The notes under the pieces are model-generated. The model did no database searches. It was not told where the DNA came from and saw nothing but the letters and a program-made list of their open reading frames with translations. The translations under genes were made by a program, and so were the position numbers. From Butyrivibrio sp. NC3005 (GTDB taxonomy: Bacteria > Bacillota > Clostridia > Lachnospirales > Lachnospiraceae): 64,000 nucleotides of DNA. How positions within the stretch are numbered: the stretch's first letter is position 1; each line of letters begins with the position of its first letter. This document shows, piece after piece, positions 41,412 through 50,867 of this stretch. The DNA lies in contig NZ_AUKC01000018.1 of assembly GCF_000424545.1 (NCBI RefSeq), forward strand, positions 1 through 64,000, in the 5' to 3' direction.

Positions 41412-44388
41412 ACTTGCGAAAGAGCTTAGCGTAGATGGAAAAGAAGTATTAAGCTATCTGCAGGAACAAGGTGTTGATTCGGCGAAGCGATCTACTAGTT
41501 CTGTCGATGATGCAGAAGCTGATAAAATCAGAAAACATTTTGGAAAAAACCTAAGTGGTAATTCAAATAATAAAGAAACTGTCAAAGAAATAGCAAAAGA
41601 ATCCGCGAAAAAAGCGGTAAAGGAAGTCAATACGAATAATAACGAAGAAATCAAAATGGAAAAGGATAACCTTCAGCAGGGAAATCCAGTTAAAAAGAAA
41701 AAGAAAATAATAATTGTTACTGGACAGAAAGATGGAAATAGTGCGTCTTCTCAGGGACAGAATCACAAAAATAATGCGTCTAAGAGTTCCGGAGGCGCCT
41801 CTAAAGAGTCTGGAAATGCTACAGATCATGCAGGAAAGAACAAGACGTCTGGCCGTGGAAATAATAAGGGTGGAAAAAATAATAGTTTCAGCTCAGCTGC
41901 AGCAGTTTATCATCCGATAAAACCAAAGACAGCACCTTCACAGCGTGAATATGAATCTAATATTCGCAAGATTGAAGAACCAAAGCCACGCACAGCAGTA
42001 GCGCCGGCAGAAAATACACAGGCAAAGAAAGCAGAAAATGTTCCTGCAAAGAAAATTGAGAATGTTTCTGCTGAAACAGCTCCTGTACAGGAAACAAAGA
42101 AGGAAACAGTTTTGAGTAAGCAAGATAGAAATGAGAAATCAAATTCTTCTCAGAAGAATAATGGACAAGGTCACCGTCAAGAAAAGAATAATCGTGCTGA
42201 AAACAGCTCAAGGAACGGAAATAGAGAAGGCAGAGCAAACTCAGACAGAAATAATGGCGAACGTCGCCAGAATTCTGAGGAGCGCCGTTCAAATCGTCCT
42301 CCTAAGGACAGAGATCAGCATTTTGATAAAAACTCTAATCAAAATGGTAGAAGAGGTGGCGGCAAGTCATTTAATAAAGGCGGCCAAAACGGTAATGGCA
42401 AGAATTTTGGTTCTGGTAGATCTCAGGGAGGTCGTGGAAATGCAGCTGCAAGTTTTGTAGCTCCAGCACCAAGTGACAAACCTGTTAATAACAAGCATAA
42501 CGATCGAAGAATTGATAAAGATAAGAGATCTAAGAAGGACTATGAGGCAGATGAAGAACTTATGCCACGTAGCAAGCGTGTTGGTCGATTTATCAAACCT
42601 GAAGTTAAGAAGGAAGTTGAACCAGAAGAACAGATTAAGGTGATAACTATTCCTGAACATCTTACAATTAGAGACCTTGCAGATAAAATGAAGATGCAGC
42701 CTTCAGCAATTATTAAGAAGCTGTTCTTGGCTGGTCAGATTGTTACAGTTAACTCTGATTTGACATATGAAGAAGCTGAAAATATCGCAATTGATTACGA
42801 TATTATTTGTGAGAAGGAAGTTGAAGTTGATGTTATCGAAGAACTTCTCAAGGAAGAAGATGAAGATCCAACAACTCTTAGCTCTAGACCACCAGTTGTC
42901 TGCGTAATGGGTCATGTAGACCATGGTAAAACATCACTGCTTGATAAGATTAGAGATACATCTGTAACAGAAAGAGAAGCAGGCGGTATTACTCAGAGAA
43001 TCGGTGCTTATACAATATCAGTTGATGGTAAGAAGGTAACATTCCTTGATACACCTGGTCATGAAGCTTTCACAGCAATGCGTATGAGAGGCGCTAATTC
43101 TACAGATATAGCAGTACTTGTTGTTGCTGCGGATGATGGTGTAATGCCTCAGACTATTGAAGCTATTAACCATGCTAAGGCTGCAAACGTAGAAATAATT
43201 GTTGCTGTAAACAAGATTGATAAGCCAAGTGCAAATATTGATAGAGTTAAGCAGGAACTTACAGAGTACGGTCTTATATCTACAGATTGGGGCGGAACAA
43301 CAGAATTTGTACCTGTTTCTGCAAAGACTGGAGAGGGAATTGATACTCTTCTTGAGACAATCATTCTTACATCTGATATTCTTGAACTTAAGGCAAATCC
43401 TAACCGTATGGCTAGAGGTATTGTTCTTGAGGCTAAGCTTGACAAGGGAAGAGGACCGGTTGCCAATGTACTTGTTCAAAAGGGTACACTTCATGTAGGT
43501 GATTTCGTTTCTGCTGGTGCAAGCCATGGCCGTGTACGTGCGATGTCAGATGATAAGGGAAGACGCGTTAAAGAAGCAACCCCTTCAACACCTGTTGAGA
43601 TTCTTGGCTTGTCAGATGTTCCAAATGCAGGTGAAGTTATCGTAGCTCATAGTTCTGATAAAGATGCAAAGCATTATGCAGATACATATCTTCAGCAGCA
43701 TAAGAAGGATCTTATCGAGGAAACAAAGGCTAAGATGTCACTTGATGATTTGTATTCCAAGATTGAAGAAGGAAAACTCAAAGAACTTGATATTATTCTT
43801 AAAGCAGATGTGCAGGGTAGCGTAGAAGCTTTGAAAGCAAGTCTTATGAAGCTTTCTAATGAAGAAGTGGTTGTTAAGATTATTCATGGCGGCGTTGGTG
43901 CAATTAATGAGTCTGATGTAACACTTGCAGCTGCAAGTAATGCAATTATTATCGGCTTTGATGTTCGTCCTGATGCAACAGCTAAATCAATGGCTGATCA
44001 TGAGGGTGTAGAAATCAAGCTTTACAAAGTAATTTATCAGGCAATTGATGATGTAGAAGCAGCTCTTAAGGGAATGCTTGCACCAGTATATGAGGAAAAA
44101 GTAATTGGTCATGCTGAAGTTCGTCAGATCTTCAAAGCATCAGCAATCGGTAATATTGCCGGATGTTTCGTAAAAGATGGTATGATGCAGAGAGGTTGCA
44201 GAGTACGTATCAATAGAAATGATGAGCAAGTATTTGAAGGTGACCTTAAGTCCTTGAAGAGATTTAAGGATGATGTCAAGGAAGTTAAAGAAGGCTATGA
44301 ATGTGGTCTTGTATTTGATGATTTTGATCAGATGAATGTTGGCGATATGGTTGAGGCATATGTAATGGTTGAGGTGCCTAGAAACTAA
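41389..44388 (+). CDS. infB: Translation initiation factor IF-2
   Basis: GTPase that brings initiator tRNA to the ribosome (999 residues). The N-terminal IF2_N domain (about 1-50) is followed by about 360 residues of low-complexity Lys, Asn, Gln, Ser and Arg-rich sequence, longer than in E. coli. A second IF2_N domain (about 415-480) comes next. The G domain starts near 500: G1 [10 protein letters not shown]3 DTPGHEAF, G4 NKID. Domains II-IV follow with the C-terminal fMet-tRNA-binding part. GGAGG precedes the ATG inside ylxQ. A GC-rich structured element follows the gene. Confidence 0.98.
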   Translation: MAKIKISELAKELSVDGKEVLSYLQEQGVDSAKRSTSSVDDAEADKIRKHFGKNLSGNSNNKETVKEIAKESAKKAVKEVNTNNNEEIKMEKDNLQQGNPVKKKKKIIIVTGQKDGNSASSQGQNHKNNASKSSGGASKESGNATDHAGKNKTSGRGNNKGGKNNSFSSAAAVYHPIKPKTAPSQREYESNIRKIEEPKPRTAVAPAENTQAKKAENVPAKKIENVSAETAPVQETKKETVLSKQDRNEKSNSSQKNNGQGHRQEKNNRAENSSRNGNREGRANSDRNNGERRQNSEERRSNRPPKDRDQHFDKNSNQNGRRGGGKSFNKGGQNGNGKNFGSGRSQGGRGNAAASFVAPAPSDKPVNNKHNDRRIDKDKRSKKDYEADEELMPRSKRVGRFIKPEVKKEVEPEEQIKVITIPEHLTIRDLADKMKMQPSAIIKKLFLAGQIVTVNSDLTYEEAENIAIDYDIICEKEVEVDVIEELLKEEDEDPTTLSSRPPVVCVMGHVDHGKTSLLDKIRDTSVTEREAGGITQRIGAYTISVDGKKVTFLDTPGHEAFTAMRMRGANSTDIAVLVVAADDGVMPQTIEAINHAKAANVEIIVAVNKIDKPSANIDRVKQELTEYGLISTDWGGTTEFVPVSAKTGEGIDTLLETIILTSDILELKANPNRMARGIVLEAKLDKGRGPVANVLVQKGTLHVGDFVSAGASHGRVRAMSDDKGRRVKEATPSTPVEILGLSDVPNAGEVIVAHSSDKDAKHYADTYLQQHKKDLIEETKAKMSLDDLYSKIEEGKLKELDIILKADVQGSVEALKASLMKLSNEEVVVKIIHGGVGAINESDVTLAAASNAIIIGFDVRPDATAKSMADHEGVEIKLYKVIYQAIDDVEAALKGMLAPVYEEKVIGHAEVRQIFKASAIGNIAGCFVKDGMMQRGCRVRINRNDEQVFEGDLKSLKRFKDDVKEVKEGYECGLVFDDFDQMNVGDMVEAYVMVEVPRN

Positions 44389-44404
44389 GTCAGATTCTTA
44401 TTGC

Positions 44405-44484
44405 ATACACCTTCAGCAGTGTATAAAAACCGCCGGAGGAATGCCCTCCGGCGCTGGCCAGGGGGATTCCTATGGGCGGTTTTT
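44405..44484 (+). terminator. GC-rich branched terminator-like element after infB
   Basis: A small hairpin (ATACAC/GTGTAT, 44405-44424) is followed by a 10-bp closing stem AAAAACCGCC (44425-44434)/GGCGGTTTTT (44475-44484). Inside are the hairpin GGAGG-AATGC-CCTCC (44435-44449) and a further possible hairpin CCA..TGG (about 44458-44475). The T5 end of the closing stem can act as a terminator tail. The interior is far richer in GC than its surroundings. Confidence 0.6.
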
Positions 44485-44614
44485 ATTATCTAAAAACAGA
44501 ATTTATTAAAAATGATAGGTATGTAGAGTTTTATCTTTCTATATACAGAGAAAGCTATAGTTTACATCGAAAGATATATAAAATATTAAAAATTATGCAG
44601 TAAGGGGGCAGAAC

Positions 44615-45040
44615 ATGAGGAAGAACAGCATAAAGAATAACAGAATTAACGGCGAAGTAATGCGCGTTGTTGCAAGTGCAATTCGTTATAGCAAAGATCC
44701 CCGAATCAGTCCTATGACTTCTGTAATGGAAGTAGAGGTTGCTCCAGATCTTAAGACATGTAAAGTCTGGGTATCTGTTATGGGTTCCGATGAAGATAGA
44801 GAAAAAACAATGGAAGGTTTAAAAAGTGCTACAGGCTATATTAGAAGCACTCTTGCAAGGGAGATTAATCTTAGGAATACTCCGAGCCTTCGTTTTATCA
44901 TGGACGATTCAATTGAATATGCTATTGATATGTCCAAAAAGATTGATGAAGTTACTGCTAAGGATGATGCAGCTAGAAAAGCACGTGGTGAGGTCGAAGA
45001 AGATACTGAAAACGAAGTCGAAGACGAAAATGAGGATTGA
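44615..45040 (+). CDS. rbfA: Ribosome-binding factor A
   Basis: A 141-residue 30S maturation factor of KH-type fold. It has RINGEVMRVVASAIRY at the N-terminus and the SPMTSVMEVEVAPDLKTCKVWVSVMG core. The GYIRSTLAREINLRNTPSLRFIMDDSIEYA segment completes the domain. The tail (about 115-141) is very acidic. AAGGGGG precedes the ATG. Confidence 0.97.
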   Translation: MRKNSIKNNRINGEVMRVVASAIRYSKDPRISPMTSVMEVEVAPDLKTCKVWVSVMGSDEDREKTMEGLKSATGYIRSTLAREINLRNTPSLRFIMDDSIEYAIDMSKKIDEVTAKDDAARKARGEVEEDTENEVEDENED

Positions 45041-45167
45041 TTTTTTGGAACTCATATATGGAGTCTAGATGTTACTTTTTGCAAGTTAATAAATATACAG
45101 TAAATTCTAAAGAAACATAGATGAAGTATCACGAGGGTGTCTCGGCGTAAAAATAAAAAGGAAAAAA

Positions 45168-46115
45168 ATGAAGATAGAAGAAGTAATTGGAGAAGTATCA
45201 ACTATAGGAATCTCAGGACATGTTAGACCTGACGGAGATTGTATTGGTTCTTGCATGGGAATGTATTTATATCTAAAAAAAATATATCCTAATGCAAGAA
45301 TAGATGTCTTTTTAGAGAAAATTCCTGAAGTATACAATTATATTCCAGGAGTTGAGACTATTCGAGATGATTTTGTAACCGATGTTGAACAATATGATGC
45401 TTTTTTGATTCTTGATACTGGAAAAGATCGTACTCTTGGTGCAGAAAAGTATTATGATAATGCTAAAAAGAGAATAAATATCGACCATCACAAATCAAAT
45501 CCTGGAATTGGCGATTGGAAGTATATTTATCCTATGGCTAGTAGCGCATGTGAACTTGCCTATGAACTAATGGATCCTTCTAGAATTGATAAAGAGATAG
45601 CAATGACTTTGTATACTGGAATGATAAGTGACACAGGAGTGTTTAAATATTCCAATACATCACCCAAAACCTTACAAATTGCTTCTAAACTTATTAGTTA
45701 TGGATTTGCTTTTGATGAACTTATAGACAGAGTGTTTTTTGAGAAAACATATAAACAGAATTTACTCCTTGGAAGAGCTCTTCTTGAAAGTGAATTACTT
45801 TGCGAGGGACACCTTATTGTTTCATTTTTGACAATTCAAATGATTGAGGAATATGGCGCAAGCCACAATGACGTTGAAGGAATTGTTAGTCAGCTTCAGT
45901 TGACAAAAGGTGTTGATTGTTCTGTATTTATTCATCAGGATGGAGAAAACGAATATAAGATTTCTTTAAGATCCAATGGCAAAGTTGATGTTTCTAAAGT
46001 TGCTCAGCAGTTTGGTGGTGGCGGACATGCACGTGCGGCTGGAATATCCATGACGGGCGATGGATGCGCTATAAAAAAAGAACTGGTAGATACTATTTCA
46101 GTACTTCTTCAGTAA
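45168..46115 (+). CDS. nrnA: Bifunctional oligoribonuclease/pAp phosphatase NrnA (DHH family)
   Basis: A 315-residue DHH-DHHA1 phosphoesterase that degrades very short RNAs and, in relatives, dephosphorylates pAp. The metal motifs are GHVRPDGDCIGS (near 16-27), LDTG, and the DHH motif NIDHHKSNPG (about 104-113). The DHHA1 domain carries GGGGHARAAG near 285-294. It sits in the rbfA-nrnA-truB-ribF order common in Clostridia. Nano-RNase function is from family knowledge. Confidence 0.94.
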   Translation: MKIEEVIGEVSTIGISGHVRPDGDCIGSCMGMYLYLKKIYPNARIDVFLEKIPEVYNYIPGVETIRDDFVTDVEQYDAFLILDTGKDRTLGAEKYYDNAKKRINIDHHKSNPGIGDWKYIYPMASSACELAYELMDPSRIDKEIAMTLYTGMISDTGVFKYSNTSPKTLQIASKLISYGFAFDELIDRVFFEKTYKQNLLLGRALLESELLCEGHLIVSFLTIQMIEEYGASHNDVEGIVSQLQLTKGVDCSVFIHQDGENEYKISLRSNGKVDVSKVAQQFGGGGHARAAGISMTGDGCAIKKELVDTISVLLQ

Positions 46116-46134
46116 TAATGGCTAAGGAAAACTA

Positions 46135-47097
46135 ATGAATCGTTATAATGGTTTAATAAATATCTATAAAGAAGCAGGTTATACTTCTAATGACGTTGTT
46201 GGTAGACTAAGAGGAATTCTTCATCAGAAGAAAATTGGTCATACTGGGACATTGGATCCGGAAGCGGTAGGAGTACTTGTAGTATGCCTTGGAAATGGAA
46301 CAAGGCTTGTCGAAGAACTTACAGATCATACAAAAGAGTATATAGCTGTGTGCAGACTAGGTGTTGAAACTGATACACAAGATATGACAGGAACAATACT
46401 AAGAGAAACAGTAGATAATATTCCTGAAGTTAATGAACTTATGGAAGCAGTAAATGCATTTGTGGGTGACTATGATCAGATTCCTCCCATGTATTCGGCG
46501 CTTAAAGTAAACGGAAAGAAGTTGTATGAGCTTGCAAGGCAGGGCATAGAAGTAGAAAGAAAATCTAGAAAAATACATATTGATTCTATATCTGTTTTAG
46601 ATACAAGCAATTTAAAAGATAAACATGAATTTACTATGGAAGTTCGATGCAGCAAAGGAACCTATATCAGAACGCTTTGTCATGATATAGGCCAAAGACT
46701 TGGCTGCGGTGGAGCAATGGCACATCTTACAAGAACCACAGTTGGTAGTTTTCACTTAGAAACTGCGGTAACACTTGATATGGTAGAAAAATTCAGGGAT
46801 GAAGACAAACTATCAGATATCATAGTCCCAGTTGAAACTTTCTTTAGAGATTTAGATAGTGTTCATGTGAAAAATAGTTCAAGAAAGTATATAGAAAATG
46901 GAAATCCATTTAGATTTTCTGATATTGCAGACGTTGAACTTGATGATGCTCAGGATAAAATGGACAAAGAACAGATGTATCAGGATAAAACACGAGTACG
47001 AGTGTATGACGAAGATGGCGTATTTTTTGGAATATATAAGTATGATGCACGTCTTAAGTGTTTTCGAGTAGAAAAATATTTTTATGAAAGAGCATGA
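46135..47097 (+). CDS. truB: tRNA pseudouridine-55 synthase
   Basis: Makes pseudouridine 55 in the T loop of tRNAs (320 residues). The catalytic Asp lies in GHTGTLDPEAVGVL near residue 41, with YSALKVNGKKLYELARQG and the RCSKGTYIRTLCHDIG motif. The C-terminal PUA-like part is longer than in the shortest homologues. It starts 19 bp after nrnA and ends 3 bp before ribF. Confidence 0.97.
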   Translation: MNRYNGLINIYKEAGYTSNDVVGRLRGILHQKKIGHTGTLDPEAVGVLVVCLGNGTRLVEELTDHTKEYIAVCRLGVETDTQDMTGTILRETVDNIPEVNELMEAVNAFVGDYDQIPPMYSALKVNGKKLYELARQGIEVERKSRKIHIDSISVLDTSNLKDKHEFTMEVRCSKGTYIRTLCHDIGQRLGCGGAMAHLTRTTVGSFHLETAVTLDMVEKFRDEDKLSDIIVPVETFFRDLDSVHVKNSSRKYIENGNPFRFSDIADVELDDAQDKMDKEQMYQDKTRVRVYDEDGVFFGIYKYDARLKCFRVEKYFYERA

Positions 47098-47100
47098 AAA

Positions 47101-48036
47101 ATGCAGATAATTGAAAAAATGACAAAGTTTTCTATCGAAGGACCAAGTGCAGTTGCAATTGGGAAATTTGATGGTATTCATAGAGGACACAGAAAACTTT
47201 TAGAAGATCTTTACAAAGAAAAAGAAAAAGGAAAAAAAACAGTAATTTTTACATTTGATCCTTCTCCAGCTTCTTTTTTCGCTGGAGAAACAGTCCCTGG
47301 GCTAATGACCAAAGAAGAAAAAAGACAATGGTTTCTTGAAAATGGAATAGATGTTCTAGTAGAATTTCCGATGAATAAAGAAACAGCGGCTATTCCTGCT
47401 GATGTATTTGTTAGAAAATATCTGGTTGAACAGATGAATGCAAAGTATGTTGTGGCAGGACTTGATGTTTCTTTTGGTGACAAAGGGAAGGGTGACTGGA
47501 ATTTATTGCAGTCACTTGGACATGAGCTTGGGTTCGAAACTCACTTTATTAAAAAGGTTGAATGTAATGGCCGTGAGATAAGTTCAACATATGTTAGAGA
47601 AGAAATTACAAACGGAAATATGGAAAATGCAGCTTTTCTGCTGGGATTTCCGTATACATTCAGTGGGGTTGTAAAGCATGGTCGAGCTCTGGGAAGGACA
47701 ATTGGTATTCCTACAATCAACATTGTTCCTGACAAAGAAAAGATTCTTCCACCTAATGGAGTGTATTTTTCAAAAGTTCAGATTGGCAATAAAACCTATA
47801 AGGGAATGACTAACGTTGGATGCAAACCAACTGTTGATTCAAAAGGTGAGATTGTTATCGAAACTTTTATATATGACTTCAAAGAAGATGTGTATGATGA
47901 AGATGTTTCTGTTTCATTGCTTAAATTCAGAAGACCAGAGAAGAAATTTGCTGATATAAATGAATTGAAAGAACAAATGGAAAAAGATCTGGCAGCTGGA
48001 AAAGAATATGAGATTCCAGCTACTATGTTAACTTAA
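47101..48036 (+). CDS. ribF: Bifunctional riboflavin kinase/FAD synthetase
   Basis: Converts riboflavin to FMN and then FAD (311 residues). The N-terminal nucleotidyltransferase domain has GKFDGIHRGHRKLL and FTFDPSP, and the SSTYVREEI motif near residue 160. The C-terminal flavokinase domain (about 180-305) starts at GRTIGIPTINI and includes NGVYFSKV and NVGCKPTV. It is the last gene of the rbfA-nrnA-truB-ribF run; rpsO follows with its own promoter. Confidence 0.97.
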   Translation: MQIIEKMTKFSIEGPSAVAIGKFDGIHRGHRKLLEDLYKEKEKGKKTVIFTFDPSPASFFAGETVPGLMTKEEKRQWFLENGIDVLVEFPMNKETAAIPADVFVRKYLVEQMNAKYVVAGLDVSFGDKGKGDWNLLQSLGHELGFETHFIKKVECNGREISSTYVREEITNGNMENAAFLLGFPYTFSGVVKHGRALGRTIGIPTINIVPDKEKILPPNGVYFSKVQIGNKTYKGMTNVGCKPTVDSKGEIVIETFIYDFKEDVYDEDVSVSLLKFRRPEKKFADINELKEQMEKDLAAGKEYEIPATMLT

Positions 48037-48075
48037 GATCATAATAATAGCGCAATATGATTAAAACATTACTTC

Positions 48076-48104
48076 TTTACAGAAAGTATTTTTTATGATA
48101 CAGT
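48076..48104 (+). promoter_or_regulatory. Promoter of rpsO
   Basis: TTTACA (48076-48081), a 17-bp spacer and an extended -10, TGA then TACAGT (48099-48104). The predicted transcript starts near 48111, leaving a leader of about 107 nt. Confidence 0.6.
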
Positions 48105-48144
48105 AAATTAGTTGTTATGAGTATTTCATGCAACAAGAAGTATA

Positions 48145-48205
48145 CATTGACCGTTACTTGGTTATGGATTTCCGACCTTAACCCGGTAGCAGGTGTCGTA
48201 GAAAA
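48145..48205 (+). promoter_or_regulatory. Putative S15 autoregulatory leader with pseudoknot potential
   Basis: The hairpin CGACCT (48173-48178)/AGG-T-GTCG (48191-48198) has TAACC (48179-48183) in its loop, which can pair with GGTTA (48160-48164) just upstream, making a pseudoknot. It lies right before the rpsO ribosome site. S15 leaders in other bacteria repress their own translation through comparable folds; the assignment here is inference. Confidence 0.5.
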
Positions 48206-48217
48206 AGGAGAATTATA

Positions 48218-48484
48218 ATGATTTCTAAAGAGAAAAAGACAGAGATTATCAACAAGTATGCAACAAAGCCAGGCGATACAGGTTCACCTGAAGTTCAGGT
48301 AGCTGTTCTTACAGAGAGAATTGCTGAGCTTAATGCACACCTTGACAAGAACCCTAAGGATCACCACTCAAGACGTGGTCTTCTGAAGATGGTTGGTCAG
48401 AGACGTAACCTTCTTGGATACCTTAAGGCAAAGGATATTGAGAGATATCGTAAGCTTATCCAGGAACTTGGTCTTAGAAAGTAA
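48218..48484 (+). CDS. rpsO: 30S ribosomal protein S15
   Basis: A primary 16S rRNA-binding protein of 88 residues, full length. The core [23 protein letters not shown] and [23 protein letters not shown] are diagnostic. AAAAAGGAG precedes the ATG. Likely autoregulated through its leader. An intrinsic terminator separates it from pnp. Confidence 0.99.
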   Translation: MISKEKKTEIINKYATKPGDTGSPEVQVAVLTERIAELNAHLDKNPKDHHSRRGLLKMVGQRRNLLGYLKAKDIERYRKLIQELGLRK

Positions 48485-48498
48485 TTTCTGTACAGCAG

Positions 48499-48544
48499 AG
48501 GCGGGTTGACTGAAAGCCAATAGTTCAGTTATCCGCCTTTTTTT
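48499..48544 (+). terminator. Intrinsic terminator between rpsO and pnp
   Basis: AGGCGG (48499-48504) pairs with CCGCCT (48533-48538), with an inner GACTGAA/TTCAGT hairpin, followed by seven T residues. Confidence 0.85.
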
Positions 48545-48623
48545 ACGTAGGTGAAGAAAACCTGCACACGTACCTCTGAAACAGGAGTGATGCGGATGAG
48601 CAGGAAAAGGAGAATAAGAAAAA

Positions 48624-50720
48624 ATGGTAAAAACTTACTCAATGGAACTGGCTGGTCGTACACTTAAAGTTGAGATTGGCAAAGTTGGTAAACAGGCAAA
48701 TGGCTGTGCATTTATCCAATATGGAGATACTACACTTCTTTGCACAGCAACAGAGGCTAAGGCTCCTCGTGATGGCGTTGATTTCTTTCCTTTGAATATC
48801 GAGTTCAATGAAAAGTTTTATGCAATAGGTAAATTCCCAGGCGGCTTTAATAAGAGAGAATCTAAGCCTTCAGAGAATGCAATTTTAACAGATCGTATGA
48901 TTGACCGTCCAATGCGTCCTCTTTTCCCTAAGGATATGAGAAATGACGTTACAGTTGAAAATATGGTAATGGCGGTTGATCCAGAATGTAGACCTGAGCT
49001 TCTTGCTATGATTGGTTCTTCCGTTGCAGTAGCAATCTCCGATATTCCTTGGGATGGTCCGTGTGCAGCTACACAGATTGGTCTTGTTGATGGACAGATG
49101 ATTATAAACCCTTCACAGGAGCAGTGGGATAATGGCGATATGAAGCTTACAGTTGCTTCTACAGCACAGAAAGTAATTATGATTGAAGCAGGAGCAAAGG
49201 AAATTCCTGAGGCTGATATGCTTCGTTATATCTATGAAGCTGATGCTGTTAATAAGAAGGTTGTTGAATTCATCAATGAGATCGTTGCAGATATAGGTAA
49301 GCCAAAGCAGGAGTATGTTTCTGCTGCAGTTCCTGCTGAAATCATGGAAGCGCTTAAGACAATTGTTCCTCCAGAAGAAATGGAAGAACTTGTATTTACA
49401 GATGATAAGATGGTTCGTGATAAGAACATGGATGATGTTGAAGAGAGAGTTAAGGCAGATCCACGTTTTGCAGAGAATGAAGAGTGGCTTTCATTTGTTG
49501 GCGATGCTGTTTATCAGTATGAGAAGAAAACAGTCCGTAAGATGATTCTTAAAGATCATAAGAGACCAGATGGTCGTGAGATTACTCAGATTAGACCGTT
49601 GTCTGCTGAAATTGATCTTATTCCAAGAGTACATGGTAGTGCTATGTTTACTCGAGGACAGACACAGATTTGTGACGTAGTAACACTTGCACCTCTTTCT
49701 GAAGCTCAGAAAGTTGAAGGACTTGATGTTAATGTTACAACAAAAAGATATATGCACCAGTACAACTTCCCAGCATACTCTGTAGGTGAAACAAAGGTTT
49801 CTAGAGGACCTGGACGTCGTGAAATTGGTCATGGAGCACTTGCTGAAAGAGCGCTTCTTCCAGTACTTCCTACACCAGAGGAGTTCCCTTATGCAATTCG
49901 TGCTGTATCTGAAACATTTGAGAGTAATGGTTCAACATCTATGGCATCCACATGTGCAAGCTGTATGGCACTTATGGCTGCAGGTGTACCTATCAAATCT
50001 CCAGTTGCTGGTATTAGCTGTGGTCTCGTAACTGGTGATGAGGATGAAGATTTTGTTCTTCTTACTGATATTCAGGGTCTTGAAGATTTCTTCGGAGATA
50101 TGGACTTCAAGGTAACAGGTACTCATAAGGGTATTACAGCTATCCAGATGGATATTAAGATTCATGGTCTTACAAGAGCTATTGTTGAAGGTGCTATTGC
50201 AAGATGTAAAGATGCTCGTGAATTCATCATGAATGGTGTAATGCATGATGCAATCGCTGAACCTCGTAAAGAAGTTAGTGAATATGCTCCAAAGATTGAT
50301 TCTATGGAAATTCCGGCAGAAAAGATTGGTGATGTAGTTGGACAAAGAGGAAAGACTATCAATGAAATCATTGCTCGTACCGGAGTTAAAATAGATATCA
50401 CAGATGATGGAAAAATTTCTATCTGTGGAGAAGATAAGAAAATGATCAACAAGGCTAAGGAAATGATCGAGATTATTACAACAGAGTTTCAGAAAGGACA
50501 AATTTTCACTGGAACAGTTGTAAGTATTAAGGAATTTGGAGCATTTGTTGAATTTGCACCTGGTAAAGAAGGCATGATTCATATCTCAAAGATTGCTAAA
50601 GAGAGAGTTGAACATGTTGAAGACGTTTTGAAGATTGGTGATGAAGTAACAGTTGTCTGCATGGGCAAGGATCGTATGGGAAGAATAAGCTTCTCTATGA
50701 AGGATGTCGCACAGATCTAA
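48624..50720 (+). CDS. pnp: Polyribonucleotide nucleotidyltransferase (PNPase)
   Basis: 3'-5' phosphorolytic exoribonuclease for mRNA decay (698 residues). Two RNase PH domains (about 10-215 and 310-545; GQTQICDVVTL, SNGSTSMASTCA and the catalytic-site GDEDED region) are joined by a helical linker. KH (about 555-615, GDVVGQRGKTINEI) and S1 (about 620-690, GTVVSIKEFGAFVEF) domains follow. AAAAGGAG lies 11 bp before the ATG. Confidence 0.98.
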   Translation: MVKTYSMELAGRTLKVEIGKVGKQANGCAFIQYGDTTLLCTATEAKAPRDGVDFFPLNIEFNEKFYAIGKFPGGFNKRESKPSENAILTDRMIDRPMRPLFPKDMRNDVTVENMVMAVDPECRPELLAMIGSSVAVAISDIPWDGPCAATQIGLVDGQMIINPSQEQWDNGDMKLTVASTAQKVIMIEAGAKEIPEADMLRYIYEADAVNKKVVEFINEIVADIGKPKQEYVSAAVPAEIMEALKTIVPPEEMEELVFTDDKMVRDKNMDDVEERVKADPRFAENEEWLSFVGDAVYQYEKKTVRKMILKDHKRPDGREITQIRPLSAEIDLIPRVHGSAMFTRGQTQICDVVTLAPLSEAQKVEGLDVNVTTKRYMHQYNFPAYSVGETKVSRGPGRREIGHGALAERALLPVLPTPEEFPYAIRAVSETFESNGSTSMASTCASCMALMAAGVPIKSPVAGISCGLVTGDEDEDFVLLTDIQGLEDFFGDMDFKVTGTHKGITAIQMDIKIHGLTRAIVEGAIARCKDAREFIMNGVMHDAIAEPRKEVSEYAPKIDSMEIPAEKIGDVVGQRGKTINEIIARTGVKIDITDDGKISICGEDKKMINKAKEMIEIITTEFQKGQIFTGTVVSIKEFGAFVEFAPGKEGMIHISKIAKERVEHVEDVLKIGDEVTVVCMGKDRMGRISFSMKDVAQI

Positions 50721-50739
50721 TCAATGTCGAATAGATAGT

Positions 50740-50818
50740 AGTTTATGCGTATAAGAATAATTTATGTGCATAAACTAAGAATGCAACAGGGTCGGCGTGA
50801 TATTTACATGCCGGCCTT
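50740..50818 (+). terminator. Two hairpins after pnp
   Basis: A 9-bp perfect stem AGTTTATGC/GCATAAACT (50740-50776) is followed by a GC-rich stem AGGGTCGGC/GCCGGCCTT (50788-50818, two wobble pairs). The T-run is poor (TTGTATTG). Confidence 0.55.
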
Positions 50819-50867
50819 GTATTGATGTAATGAAATATTAAAAAATATACATGAGGATTAAAGATTT

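Noticed and set aside
44425-44484. Twister ribozyme
   Set aside because: ACCGCC, AATGCC and GGGCGG words are present, but AATGC is a hairpin loop closed by GGAGG/CCTCC and the conserved cleavage-site UAA after the first stem is missing.
49232-50582. Several 60-200 codon frames antisense to pnp
   Set aside because: They overlap a full, highly conserved gene and show no ribosome sites or family features.
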